From SLLW01 sp964388615 (GTDB taxonomy: Bacteria > Bacteroidota > Rhodothermia > Balneolales > Natronogracilivirgulaceae): a DNA stretch of 15,779 bases. The position numbers and the translations under genes were made by a program. Under the pieces are notes generated by a model, which saw only the letters and a list, made by a program, of their open reading frames with translations, was not told where the DNA came from and searched no databases. Positions 8,695 to 15,342 of this stretch are shown here, piece after piece; within the stretch, counting starts at the first letter, position 1; every line of letters begins with the position of its first letter. The stretch is taken from positions 1-15,779 of the forward strand of contig CAYMBG010000061.1 of the NCBI GenBank assembly GCA_964388615.1, read 5' to 3'.

Positions 8695-10530
8695 ATGTGT
8701 GGAATTGTAGGATATATTGGTAAGCGCCAGGCTTCAGAGGTCATTTTAAACGGATTGCAGCGACTGGAATACCGCGGGTATGACTCGGCCGGATTTGCCA
8801 TCCTGGACGATGATATGAAAATTCTGAAAGTCAAGGGAAAGGTAGCGCAACTTGTTGAATTGGATAAAAAAGAGAAAACGGAGGGTCATCTTGGTATTGG
8901 CCATACCCGCTGGGCGACTCACGGTGAGCCCAGTGAGGTAAATGCGCACCCGCATACCGGGGCATCAGGTAAGTTTGCATTGGTTCACAATGGTATCATT
9001 GAAAATTATGATGTGCTACGACAAGATCTGGAAAGGAAAGGACATAAGTTTACCGGTGAGACTGATACCGAGGTGCTGGCTTACCTGATCGAGGAGATCC
9101 ATGAGGTAAGTGATATCGATTTCTTTGAGGCTGTACAGCAGGCCTTGCTTCAGGTGAAGGGAACCTATGGTATCGCAGTTATTCATAAATACACACCCGA
9201 CCGGATTATTGTGGCCCGAAAGGGATCGCCGCTACTTATTGGAATCGGAAAGGATGAATTTTTTGTAGCCTCGGATGCATCACCGGTCATTGAATATACC
9301 AAAAAAGTGGTATACCTCGAGGATGAAGAGATGGCGGTAGTAACCCGGGATGGATATGAAGTTTCTACGCTGAAGAATGTCTCGCTGACCAAAGAAGTGT
9401 ACGAATTGGCGATGAGCCTGGAGCAGATCGAAAAGCAAGGGTTTCCTCATTTTATGCTTAAGGAGATTTTTGAACAGGGCGATACGATCGCTGATTGTAT
9501 GCGAGGACGGTTGATGGTAGCCGAGAATCGGATTCAGCTGGGCGGTATTTACAATGAATTGGACCGCATTGCCAGTGCTCGTCGTGTTGTAATTGCAGCC
9601 TGCGGGACAAGCTGGCACGCCGGGCTGGTTGGAGAGTACTTGTTTGAGTACCTGGCTCATATGTCCGTGGAAGTGGAGTATGCCTCCGAGTTTCGATATC
9701 GCGAACAACTGATCGATGAACGCGATGTAATGATTGTCATATCCCAAAGCGGCGAAACAGCTGATACCCTGGCAGCGATGCGTGAAGCCAAGCGCAGGGG
9801 AGCCCTGGTCCTGGGGATCTGCAATGTGGTGGGGTCTACTATTGCAAGGGAAAGCGATGCCGGAATCTATACACACGCTGGACCCGAGATTGGTGTGGCG
9901 TCCACCAAAGCATTTACCGCACAGGTAACGGTGCTGACCATGATGGCCATGTTGCTTGGACGTCAAAATAACATCCTTTCTGATGAACTGATGACCAAGC
10001 TGGTTACCGAGCTCAACGAAATCCCGTCTCTTGTGGAGCAAATGCTTGAGGACACCCAGCATGTTGAACATATTGCGCGGTTGTTTACCTATGCCCCGAA
10101 TTTCTTGTACCTGGGCCGGTCTTATAACTTTCCTGTTGCTTTGGAGGGTGCGCTCAAACTCAAGGAGATTTCCTATATTCATGCACAGGGATATCCTGCC
10201 GCAGAGATGAAACATGGCCCGATAGCACTGATTGATGAACACATGCCGATAGTGGTGATTGCCGCTACGGATCATACTAATGATAAAATGATCAGTAATA
10301 TTGAAGAGGTTAAAGCAAGGAAGGGACGCATTATCGCTATCTCTTCTGACGGAAAGTCGGAGGTGGCTCGTTTGGCGGAGTTCAATATCACCATACCGGA
10401 GATCCATGACTGTCTATCCCCGCTTCTGACAGCAATACCCTTGCAGTTGCTTTCGTATTATATAGCAGTTAACCGTAAATGTAACGTGGATCAGCCCCGT
10501 AATCTGGCTAAAAGTGTCACGGTTGAGTAA
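8695..10530 (+). CDS. glmS: Glutamine--fructose-6-phosphate aminotransferase (isomerizing)
   Basis: A 611-residue GlmS of normal length. It starts MCGIVGYIG, so Cys2 becomes the N-terminal nucleophile after Met removal; this fixes the start. The glutaminase domain (to about 240) shows LEYRGYDSAG, HTRWATHGEPSEVNAHPH and HNGIIENYD. Two SIS sugar-isomerase domains follow, with CGTSWHAGLVGEY, SQSGETADTLAAM, STKAFTAQV, and later the LEGALKLKEISYIHAQGYPAAEMKHGP block. The C-terminal tail DQPRNLAKSVTVE is the family's standard ending. It converts fructose-6-phosphate and glutamine to glucosamine-6-phosphate in the cytoplasm, the entry to UDP-GlcNAc. No glmS ribozyme is evident upstream. The next gene, a metal-linked AraC regulator, begins only 15 bases after the stop, so read-through transcription is likely. 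Confidence 0.98.
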   Translation: MCGIVGYIGKRQASEVILNGLQRLEYRGYDSAGFAILDDDMKILKVKGKVAQLVELDKKEKTEGHLGIGHTRWATHGEPSEVNAHPHTGASGKFALVHNGIIENYDVLRQDLERKGHKFTGETDTEVLAYLIEEIHEVSDIDFFEAVQQALLQVKGTYGIAVIHKYTPDRIIVARKGSPLLIGIGKDEFFVASDASPVIEYTKKVVYLEDEEMAVVTRDGYEVSTLKNVSLTKEVYELAMSLEQIEKQGFPHFMLKEIFEQGDTIADCMRGRLMVAENRIQLGGIYNELDRIASARRVVIAACGTSWHAGLVGEYLFEYLAHMSVEVEYASEFRYREQLIDERDVMIVISQSGETADTLAAMREAKRRGALVLGICNVVGSTIARESDAGIYTHAGPEIGVASTKAFTAQVTVLTMMAMLLGRQNNILSDELMTKLVTELNEIPSLVEQMLEDTQHVEHIARLFTYAPNFLYLGRSYNFPVALEGALKLKEISYIHAQGYPAAEMKHGPIALIDEHMPIVVIAATDHTNDKMISNIEEVKARKGRIIAISSDGKSEVARLAEFNITIPEIHDCLSPLLTAIPLQLLSYYIAVNRKCNVDQPRNLAKSVTVE

Positions 10531-10545
10531 TACCGGTGATCTCTA

Positions 10546-11172
10546 ATGAGTGGCGAACAAAATAAGCGGGTATCAAAGAATGTTGCGCATGCCGAAAGGC
10601 CTGCAGTTACCTTCCATATAAAAAATATGGTTTGCGACCGGTGTATCATGACGGTGGAGTCGTTATTGCGTAATAATGGTTATCAGATTCAGGATGTCCT
10701 GCTGGGTCAGGCTACTATCTCCCCCCAACCCGATACCCAGGAATGGAAAAAACTGGAGAGCGCACTTCAGAGTGTGGGTTTTGAGATTGCAAGAAGCCGC
10801 CGGGAGGAAATGGTGGCAGCGATTAAGTCGGAACTGATCAACTACCTCAATGTGACGCAACAAGGAGAGGAGCTGCCATTGATTTCGGATTATCTGTCCC
10901 AAAAAATGCATCGCTCTTATCCCACTTTGAGCCGGACATTTACAGCTTCAGAGGGTCTTAGTATTGAAAAATACCTGATTCGGCTGCGGATTGAGCGAGT
11001 GAAAGAGCTTTTGAATTTCGGCGACATGTCCTTGAGCGAAATTGCATGGAACCTGGGTTACAACAGCGTACAACATCTTTCCGCGCAATTTAAATCTGTA
11101 ACAGGCAAGTCTGTTTCCGAATACAAAGCGCATAAAGGTTTCTCCCGAAAAAAACTGGATGCCATCAAGTAG
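10546..11172 (+). CDS. AraC-family regulator with N-terminal heavy-metal-binding-like (HMA) domain
   Basis: A 208-residue fusion. Residues about 20-88 resemble a heavy-metal-associated fold: VTFHIKNMVCDRCIMTVESLL, with Cys30 and Cys33 forming the CxxC metal site, and a later GFEIARSR matching the final HMA strand. A linker helix (about 90-105) leads to an AraC-type DNA-binding domain (about 110-200) with both helix-turn-helix units: YPTLSRTFTASEGLSIEKYLIRLRIERVKELL, then SLSEIAWNLGYNSVQHLSAQFKSVTG. GGTGAT, 5 bases before ATG 10546, is a plausible ribosome-binding site. It lies 15 bases after glmS and 207 before copA, which makes it the probable regulator of the metal genes downstream. Proteins of this layout occur in Bacteroidota beside copper genes. 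I infer that cytosolic metal, probably Cu(I), bound at the CxxC controls DNA binding; the metal identity and activator or repressor mode are not shown by sequence. Confidence 0.88.
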   Translation: MSGEQNKRVSKNVAHAERPAVTFHIKNMVCDRCIMTVESLLRNNGYQIQDVLLGQATISPQPDTQEWKKLESALQSVGFEIARSRREEMVAAIKSELINYLNVTQQGEELPLISDYLSQKMHRSYPTLSRTFTASEGLSIEKYLIRLRIERVKELLNFGDMSLSEIAWNLGYNSVQHLSAQFKSVTGKSVSEYKAHKGFSRKKLDAIK

Positions 11173-11207
11173 GTGATAAGCGACGTTCCGGCCAAGGTTG
11201 CAGTATA

Positions 11208-11269
11208 GCTGTCATGTTATCGCCGCTCCATTTTCGCCGGTTTTCGGGCGGATGTATCAACATAACAGC
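11208..11269. repeat. Imperfect inverted repeat after the AraC-type gene (possible terminator or operator)
   Basis: GCTGTCATGTTA (11208-11219) and CAACATAACAGC (11258-11269) can pair as an 11-bp arm with one mismatch, enclosing a G+C-rich core that includes CGCC/GGCG. No real T-run follows, only AAAATTTT about 10 bases later, so its role as terminator of the upstream transcript is uncertain. Confidence 0.4.
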
Positions 11270-11284
11270 GGACCGTCAAAATTT

Positions 11285-11315
11285 TGTAACATATACGCAC
11301 GCTCATGTAACGTAT
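11285..11315 (+). promoter_or_regulatory. Candidate AraC-type operator: two direct repeats 21 bp apart upstream of copA
   Basis: TGTAACATAT (11285-11294) and TGTAACGTAT (11306-11315) match at 9 of 10 bases in the same orientation, with starts exactly 21 bp apart, two helical turns. AraC-family proteins classically bind such tandem half-sites at that spacing (as at araI1-I2). The pair lies 65-95 bases before the copA start, just where an activator would sit relative to the promoter, and directly follows the HMA-AraC gene. Binding is inferred, not shown. Confidence 0.55.
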
Positions 11316-11379
11316 CACGGTATGGCAGGTCTTATTTTAACAAGCATTAGTTAAAAACTCACATCGATTAAGTGAGATC

Positions 11380-13926
11380 ATGTCTCAAGACGATAAAAAT
11401 CAAAACATTTCCAGTACCGGCAATACGATGACCGAAGGTGCGACACAAAAACGGACTCACAAACATCGTGACGATGATAATAGATCCATCGAAAACCATT
11501 CGGAGACATTACAGGTCGAAGGCATGAGTTGTGCCACTTGTGTGGCTAATGTTGAGCGGGCTTTGCAATCCGTTGAAGGCGTTGAAAGGGCGGATGTCAG
11601 TATGGCTACTTCCGAGGCGCGTGTTGACCATAAGGGAGGTAATATAGATGAATTGATAAACGCGGTGGAAAAAGCGGGGTACACCGCACGGCCTTTGGAT
11701 GAATGGGGAAGAACCCTGGATGCAGCAACAGACAGGGACTCTGAGGATGTGGATGAAAGTGATGATGCGGGGGGAATCGCTGAGAAAAAGTCGGAACTAT
11801 CATCATCCAAAACTGCCTCGGCCACATCCAGCTTCAAAAGGAAGTTCTGGACGGCTTTGCCGATCGCCGCAGTTATTTTTGTGATGGACATGGGGCCTAT
11901 GTTTATACCGGCCTGGCAAGTTTGGGTGGAAGGACATTTGTTTCTCTGGAACAGCGTACAAATGGCCTTGACCGCAGTCATCCTGTTTTACACCGGCTCA
12001 TCATTTTTTACCGGAGCCTGGAATTCGGCACGCCATAAGACAGCCGATATGAATAGCCTGGTAGCTATCGGAACCGGGGCGGCTTTTCTTTTCAGTACCT
12101 ATGCTGTTTTCTTTGGCCGGGAAGGGGGCATGGTCCAGCCCCATGAAGTATACTATGAAACAGCGGCTATCATTATTGCGCTCATACTCTTAGGAAAATG
12201 GATGGAAGAGCGGGCCCGCCACAAAGGACGGGATGCTATTGCCGGCCTCCTTGAAATGACCCCGCAGAAGGCTCACAGAATATACGCTGACCATGGTACC
12301 GGTAATGCTGATAAGCGACATGACGAACAAACCGAGCATGGCACGGAGTGGATAGAAGCCGGTTCTAATGCCGTGGAAACAGTTGCCGTGAAAGATGTAG
12401 GTGTGGGTGACCGGTTACTGGTCAAAGCATGGGAACAGATTCCTGTTGATGGTAAAGTGGTTTCAGGATATCCAAGTGTGGATGAATCGATGATGACTGG
12501 TGAGAGTGTGCCAGTAGAGAAACAGACTGATGACCGTGTTGTCGGTGGAACTCGTAATACCTCCACGACTTTTGAGATGGTTACGACACATGTCGGGGCC
12601 GACACGGCATTGGCGCGAATTATCAACACGGTCAGAGATGCTCAAAACTCCAAGCCCCCTATCCAAAGGCTGGTTGATAAAGTAGCCTCCATATTTGTTC
12701 CGGTGGTTCTTGTTGTTGCCGTAATTACCTTTTTGATATGGTTGTGGATAGGCACACCTGCACAGGCAATGATTTATATGGTCGCTGTATTAGTAATTGC
12801 TTGTCCATGTGCTCTTGGTTTGGCTACACCGACAGGCCTGATGGTCAGTTCCGGTCGGGCCGCCCAGAAAGGGATATTGATTAAAGACGCCGTTACGCTG
12901 GAGGAAGCCCGTAAGGTGGAGGTCGTCATGTTCGATAAGACCGGAACACTGACTACCGGAGAAATGAGGGTTAGTGAGGTCGTTCCATTTCAGGATGATC
13001 CATCCAAAACAGCTTCCAGTGGTGGACGTGAAGAAAGCAGGCCGGATCATGAGGCGGAAACGGACGATAACGGCAGTATGGTAGCTGTATCCGCTGGTGA
13101 ACTGTTATCCTGGGCCGCAGCAGTGGAACAGCAATCGGATCACCCTATTGCTGCCAGTATAGTTCAGCATGCGCAGGAACAAGGGCATGGATTAACTGAT
13201 GCCCATGAGGTGGAAACGTTTATGGGAATGGGAATCGCCGGTACAGTGCACGGGAAACACATAATGATAAGTTCCCACACAGCTTACACAGGTTACTCTG
13301 AATCCCAGGAGCAAAAAATATCCGAGGCTCAGGATCGGGGCGAAACGGTATTGCTGATAAGGGTGAATGAACAACCATCCGGTATCATTACCGTATCGGA
13401 CCGGATAAGGCCGGAAGCAGAGTCTGTCTTGAGGAAACTCAATGCAATGGGGATTGAGACAGTGATGGTGACCGGTGACCATCACCGCAATGCCAAAGTA
13501 GTTGCTGAAAAATTGGGTATCGATCGGGTAGAAGCCGAAGTCCTGCCGGATCAGAAAGCCGGACTTGTAAAAGAATATCAGAAGCAGGGAAAACGGGTTG
13601 CATTGGTCGGTGATGGAATCAACGATGCCGCGGCACTGGTGCAGGCAGACCTTGGAATGGCACTCTCAGGTGGGACTGACCTGGCCATGTCCTCGTCTGA
13701 CATAACGCTGGTTGGTGGCAATCTGGAAAAAGTGGTAGATGCCCTTCAATTGTCACGAGGAACACTGCGTATTATAAAACAAAACCTGTTTTGGGCGTTT
13801 GTTTATAATGCGGTTGGCATTCCACTTGCAGCATTAGGCTTTCTAAGTCCCATGTTCGCTGCATTTGCCATGGGTATGAGTTCGGTTAGTGTTGTGACAA
13901 ACAGCCTGCGTATTAAAAGGCTTTGA
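11380..13926 (+). CDS. copA: Copper-exporting P1B-type ATPase
   Basis: An 848-residue P1B ATPase. Residues 1-40 form a polar, His/Asp-containing extension; an HMA domain (about 42-108) has the GMSCATC metal site (Cys51, Cys54). Eight membrane helices surround the actuator loop with TGES, the intramembrane metal site CPC (Cys475-Pro-Cys477 in IACPCALGLATP), the phosphorylation site DKTGTLT (Asp519), the HP motif (QSDHPIA) and the hinge GDGINDAAAL (from about 744). The last helices carry NAVGIPLAALG and MGMSSVSVVTNSLR, matching the Cu(I)-selective group. It pumps Cu(I) from the cytoplasm to the periplasm. Two polar, acidic insertions are unusual: one in the actuator loop around ADHGTGNADKRHDEQ and one in the nucleotide-binding domain around SGGREESRPDHEAETDD. 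It is preceded by the candidate operator and followed by a small membrane peptide and a CopZ-like chaperone. Confidence 0.96.
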   Translation: MSQDDKNQNISSTGNTMTEGATQKRTHKHRDDDNRSIENHSETLQVEGMSCATCVANVERALQSVEGVERADVSMATSEARVDHKGGNIDELINAVEKAGYTARPLDEWGRTLDAATDRDSEDVDESDDAGGIAEKKSELSSSKTASATSSFKRKFWTALPIAAVIFVMDMGPMFIPAWQVWVEGHLFLWNSVQMALTAVILFYTGSSFFTGAWNSARHKTADMNSLVAIGTGAAFLFSTYAVFFGREGGMVQPHEVYYETAAIIIALILLGKWMEERARHKGRDAIAGLLEMTPQKAHRIYADHGTGNADKRHDEQTEHGTEWIEAGSNAVETVAVKDVGVGDRLLVKAWEQIPVDGKVVSGYPSVDESMMTGESVPVEKQTDDRVVGGTRNTSTTFEMVTTHVGADTALARIINTVRDAQNSKPPIQRLVDKVASIFVPVVLVVAVITFLIWLWIGTPAQAMIYMVAVLVIACPCALGLATPTGLMVSSGRAAQKGILIKDAVTLEEARKVEVVMFDKTGTLTTGEMRVSEVVPFQDDPSKTASSGGREESRPDHEAETDDNGSMVAVSAGELLSWAAAVEQQSDHPIAASIVQHAQEQGHGLTDAHEVETFMGMGIAGTVHGKHIMISSHTAYTGYSESQEQKISEAQDRGETVLLIRVNEQPSGIITVSDRIRPEAESVLRKLNAMGIETVMVTGDHHRNAKVVAEKLGIDRVEAEVLPDQKAGLVKEYQKQGKRVALVGDGINDAAALVQADLGMALSGGTDLAMSSSDITLVGGNLEKVVDALQLSRGTLRIIKQNLFWAFVYNAVGIPLAALGFLSPMFAAFAMGMSSVSVVTNSLRIKRL

Positions 13927-14074
13927 AGGTAATTGTAGAATATTAGAAAAATTTAATAAAATGGAATTTATAATCGAAAGCGGTTGTTAACCACGCAATG
14001 AGACGATTAGAAGTACATACAGACCTGACGCTTTTACTTTTTGGTATAAAACGGTTGTTTGCCAGCTGTAATGT

Positions 14075-14104
14075 TTCAAGAATTAGCTTGAACTTATCCT
14101 TGAA
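14075..14104. promoter_or_regulatory. TTCAAG/CTTGAA triple element upstream of the small peptide
   Basis: TTCAAG (14075-14080), CTTGAA (14087-14092) and CTTGAA (14099-14104) are spaced regularly at 12 bp; the first two form a perfect 6-bp inverted repeat with a 6-base spacer, and the third is a direct copy. It lies in the 231-base gap after copA, 54 bases before the peptide start. It could be an operator, with the TTGAA parts overlapping -35-like sequence. Otherwise the gap holds no convincing gene or terminator. Confidence 0.35.
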
Positions 14105-14147
14105 AATCACTACTTATTCGTTGATGCTCAATAATATTTTAGAATCG

Positions 14148-14151
14148 AGGA
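14148..14151 (+). promoter_or_regulatory. Ribosome-binding site of the 24-residue peptide
   Basis: AGGA within CGAGGATAAGC ends 6 bases before the ATG at 14158. It is the clearest Shine-Dalgarno-like site in the metal module and is the main support for translation of the tiny reading frame. Confidence 0.55.
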
Positions 14152-14157
14152 TAAGCA

Positions 14158-14232
14158 ATGAAGCGTTGGAAAAACCGCATTGCGGCGGCTATGATTGTTA
14201 TCGTACTTCTTATCGTTTTTTTAACAGGGTAA
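14158..14232 (+). CDS. Uncharacterised 24-residue single-pass membrane peptide
   Basis: ATG to TAA encodes 24 residues: a basic start (MKRWKNR) followed by a hydrophobic run of about 16 residues rich in Ile, Val, Leu and Ala and ending VFLTG. The shape is that of a single transmembrane helix with the N-terminus held in the cytoplasm by the positive-inside rule, comparable in size to small subunits such as KdpF or CydX that stabilise larger membrane complexes. It contains no Cys or His, so direct metal binding is unlikely. An AGGA ribosome-binding site lies at the right distance. It sits between copA and the CopZ-like gene, so it may be a small partner of CopA or of the RND pump. An overlapping 80-codon frame (13998-14240) shows no protein-like pattern. 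Translation is inferred. Confidence 0.55.
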   Translation: MKRWKNRIAAAMIVIVLLIVFLTG

Positions 14233-14266
14233 CACGATAAAAAAAAGTATCCAAAACGTTACAATC

Positions 14267-14482
14267 ATGGAAAAAACAGAAAAGTTTCGAGTGGAAGGGA
14301 TGAGTTGCGATGGTTGTGCCAATACGGTACAGCGTGCGCTTGAGCAGACAGATGGCGTGGTGAATGCACAGGTAGACCATGAAAAAGATTCAGCAGAAAT
14401 CACGCACAGGCTGACAGATAACGAAATAGCTTCGGTGGTGCAAGGAGCCGGCTATCGGGTCAGCGGCAAGGAAAAATCCTGA
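14267..14482 (+). CDS. copZ: CopZ-like heavy-metal chaperone (HMA domain protein)
   Basis: A 71-residue single-domain HMA protein. The metal-binding loop is EGMSCDGCANTVQRAL (Cys14, Cys17), followed by the usual beta-alpha-beta pattern: GVVNAQVDHEKDSAEI and a final helix and strand ending in AGYRVSG. Length and fold match soluble Cu(I) chaperones that pass copper to the N-terminal domain or membrane entry site of CopA. It lies 34 bases after the small peptide and 340 after copA on the same strand. No Shine-Dalgarno site is clear before the ATG. Mercury or zinc carriers share this fold; the partner CPC-type ATPase makes copper the best guess. Confidence 0.88.
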   Translation: MEKTEKFRVEGMSCDGCANTVQRALEQTDGVVNAQVDHEKDSAEITHRLTDNEIASVVQGAGYRVSGKEKS

Positions 14483-14531
14483 TGCTAATATCTCTTGAAA
14501 CTCATTGTTAAAACAGTATCTTACAGTTAAC

Positions 14532-15056
14532 ATGAAATCCTCTTACACATATCATTTGCCATCGGAACCACAGTTTCAGGGTGGCCGCCGATCCGGAATT
14601 TTCCGTCCGATGCAACAACTATGGTCTTTTTCAGCGATCCTTGTTATCGCTCTGATGGCCCTTCCGATGGATTATCTGGCATCGGTCGACTGTCCGATGA
14701 TGGAGGATGCTTGTGACCAGATGGAGATGTCCGACTGCTGCCCGCTTTCGGAAGAGGAACAAAATAAGACTGCGGACACCGATAAAACAGCGTCCTGCAA
14801 CGGTGATCAGGCATCCGATAACGACGAAGAGTGCCTATCCTGCATGGATTGCGGTTGTTATTTTGCACCCAATACCGGCAATAGCCAGAATTCTCAAAGA
14901 GAAGCCACACTGAGTGATTTCTCTGCCGGAATCAAGACATCCGGTGAATTTGTATCTTTCATCACGCATTATCCCATAGAACACAAAAAACCGGTCTCAT
15001 CGCCCCTCCCGCGACCGGTGCCCCTGTATGTGATGAATCAGGTCTTTTTGAACTGA
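14532..15056 (+). CDS. Membrane-anchored or exported Cys/Met-rich protein, putative periplasmic metal binder
   Basis: I do not recognise this 174-residue protein as a named family. ATG 14532 is preferred; an in-frame TTG at 14505 would add nine residues. A polar N-terminal stretch of about 30 residues is followed by one hydrophobic segment (about 31-50, LWSFSAILVIALMALPMDYL), then a region with nine cysteines (54, 61, 69, 70, 89, 101, 104, 107, 109) and several methionines: DCPMMEDACDQMEMSDCC and CLSCMDCGC. Between them is an acidic Asp/Glu/Thr-rich linker. The end (PLPRPVPLYVMNQVFLN) is proline-rich then hydrophobic, a pattern seen in short proteins near metal efflux genes. Cys/Met clusters suit Cu(I) or Ag(I) binding in the periplasm. 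Placed between CopZ and the CusA-like pump, it may buffer or deliver metal to the pump. Disulfide scaffolding is an alternative reading. Confidence 0.75.
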   Translation: MKSSYTYHLPSEPQFQGGRRSGIFRPMQQLWSFSAILVIALMALPMDYLASVDCPMMEDACDQMEMSDCCPLSEEEQNKTADTDKTASCNGDQASDNDEECLSCMDCGCYFAPNTGNSQNSQREATLSDFSAGIKTSGEFVSFITHYPIEHKKPVSSPLPRPVPLYVMNQVFLN

Positions 15057-15072
15057 TATTCCGTTCGCTGCG

Positions 15073-15103
15073 GATCAGCCTAAGCCTTTCTTGTCTGCTG
15101 ATC
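15073..15103. repeat. 7-bp inverted repeat just after the Cys/Met-rich gene
   Basis: GATCAGC (15073-15079) and GCTGATC (15097-15103) with a 17-base spacer. No T-run follows, so it is a poor intrinsic terminator; a role in 3' mRNA structure is possible. Confidence 0.35.
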
Positions 15104-15136
15104 AAATCTGTTCCATACTGCTTAGATATGCCCGAA

Positions 15137-15166
15137 CATATGGGCTATGAGACGAGTGCCCATATG
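15137..15166. repeat. Perfect 9-bp inverted repeat in the leader of the RND pump gene
   Basis: CATATGGGC (15137-15145) and GCCCATATG (15158-15166) surround a 12-base spacer. The GGGC of the left arm can instead pair with GCCC at 15130-15133, giving two mutually exclusive hairpins. No T-run follows the right arm. This could be a dyad operator or a structured mRNA leader. Confidence 0.5.
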
Positions 15167-15222
15167 ATAAGCACATAATATGGCATGCTATTGAGCAATA
15201 ATAACACCATCTGTAATTGCAA

Positions 15223-15249
15223 TGCGCTTTAATGGCGCACGTATTTTTA
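15223..15249 (+). terminator. Weak candidate terminator between the Cys/Met-rich gene and the RND pump
   Basis: A 5-bp stem TGCGC (15223-15227) with GCGCA (15235-15239) and a 7-base loop is followed by CGTATTTTTAC. The stem is short and the T-run begins several bases later, so efficiency would be low. Confidence 0.3.
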
Positions 15250-15296
15250 CATGAATTAATGGTTAGGCATTAGGTGTTAAAAGTATACGGACCCGC

Positions 15297-15315
15297 AATA
15301 GTTTAAGTAACTATT
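15297..15315. promoter_or_regulatory. 7-bp dyad 28 bases before the RND pump start
   Basis: AATAGTT (15297-15303) and AACTATT (15309-15315) with a 5-base spacer form a perfect A+T-rich dyad. Its position close to the start codon suits a repressor operator or a hairpin hindering translation. A+T-rich sequence makes chance dyads more likely. Confidence 0.3.
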
Positions 15316-15342
15316 TATATATCATTCAATTAATCGGAATTT

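Noticed and set aside
9280..10407. Long minus-strand open frame (375 codons) within glmS
   Set aside because: It lies entirely antisense to a clear glmS and its translation is rich in His and Cys with no domain pattern; a codon-bias shadow.
13998..14240. 80-codon open frame between copA and the CopZ-like gene
   Set aside because: The translation has no family pattern and no ribosome-binding site, and overlaps the better-supported 24-residue peptide in another frame.
14210..14240. Inverted repeat TTATCGT/ACGATAA at the end of the small peptide
   Set aside because: It is followed by an A-run, not a T-run, on the plus strand, so it is not a terminator; the stem is A+T-rich and could be chance.
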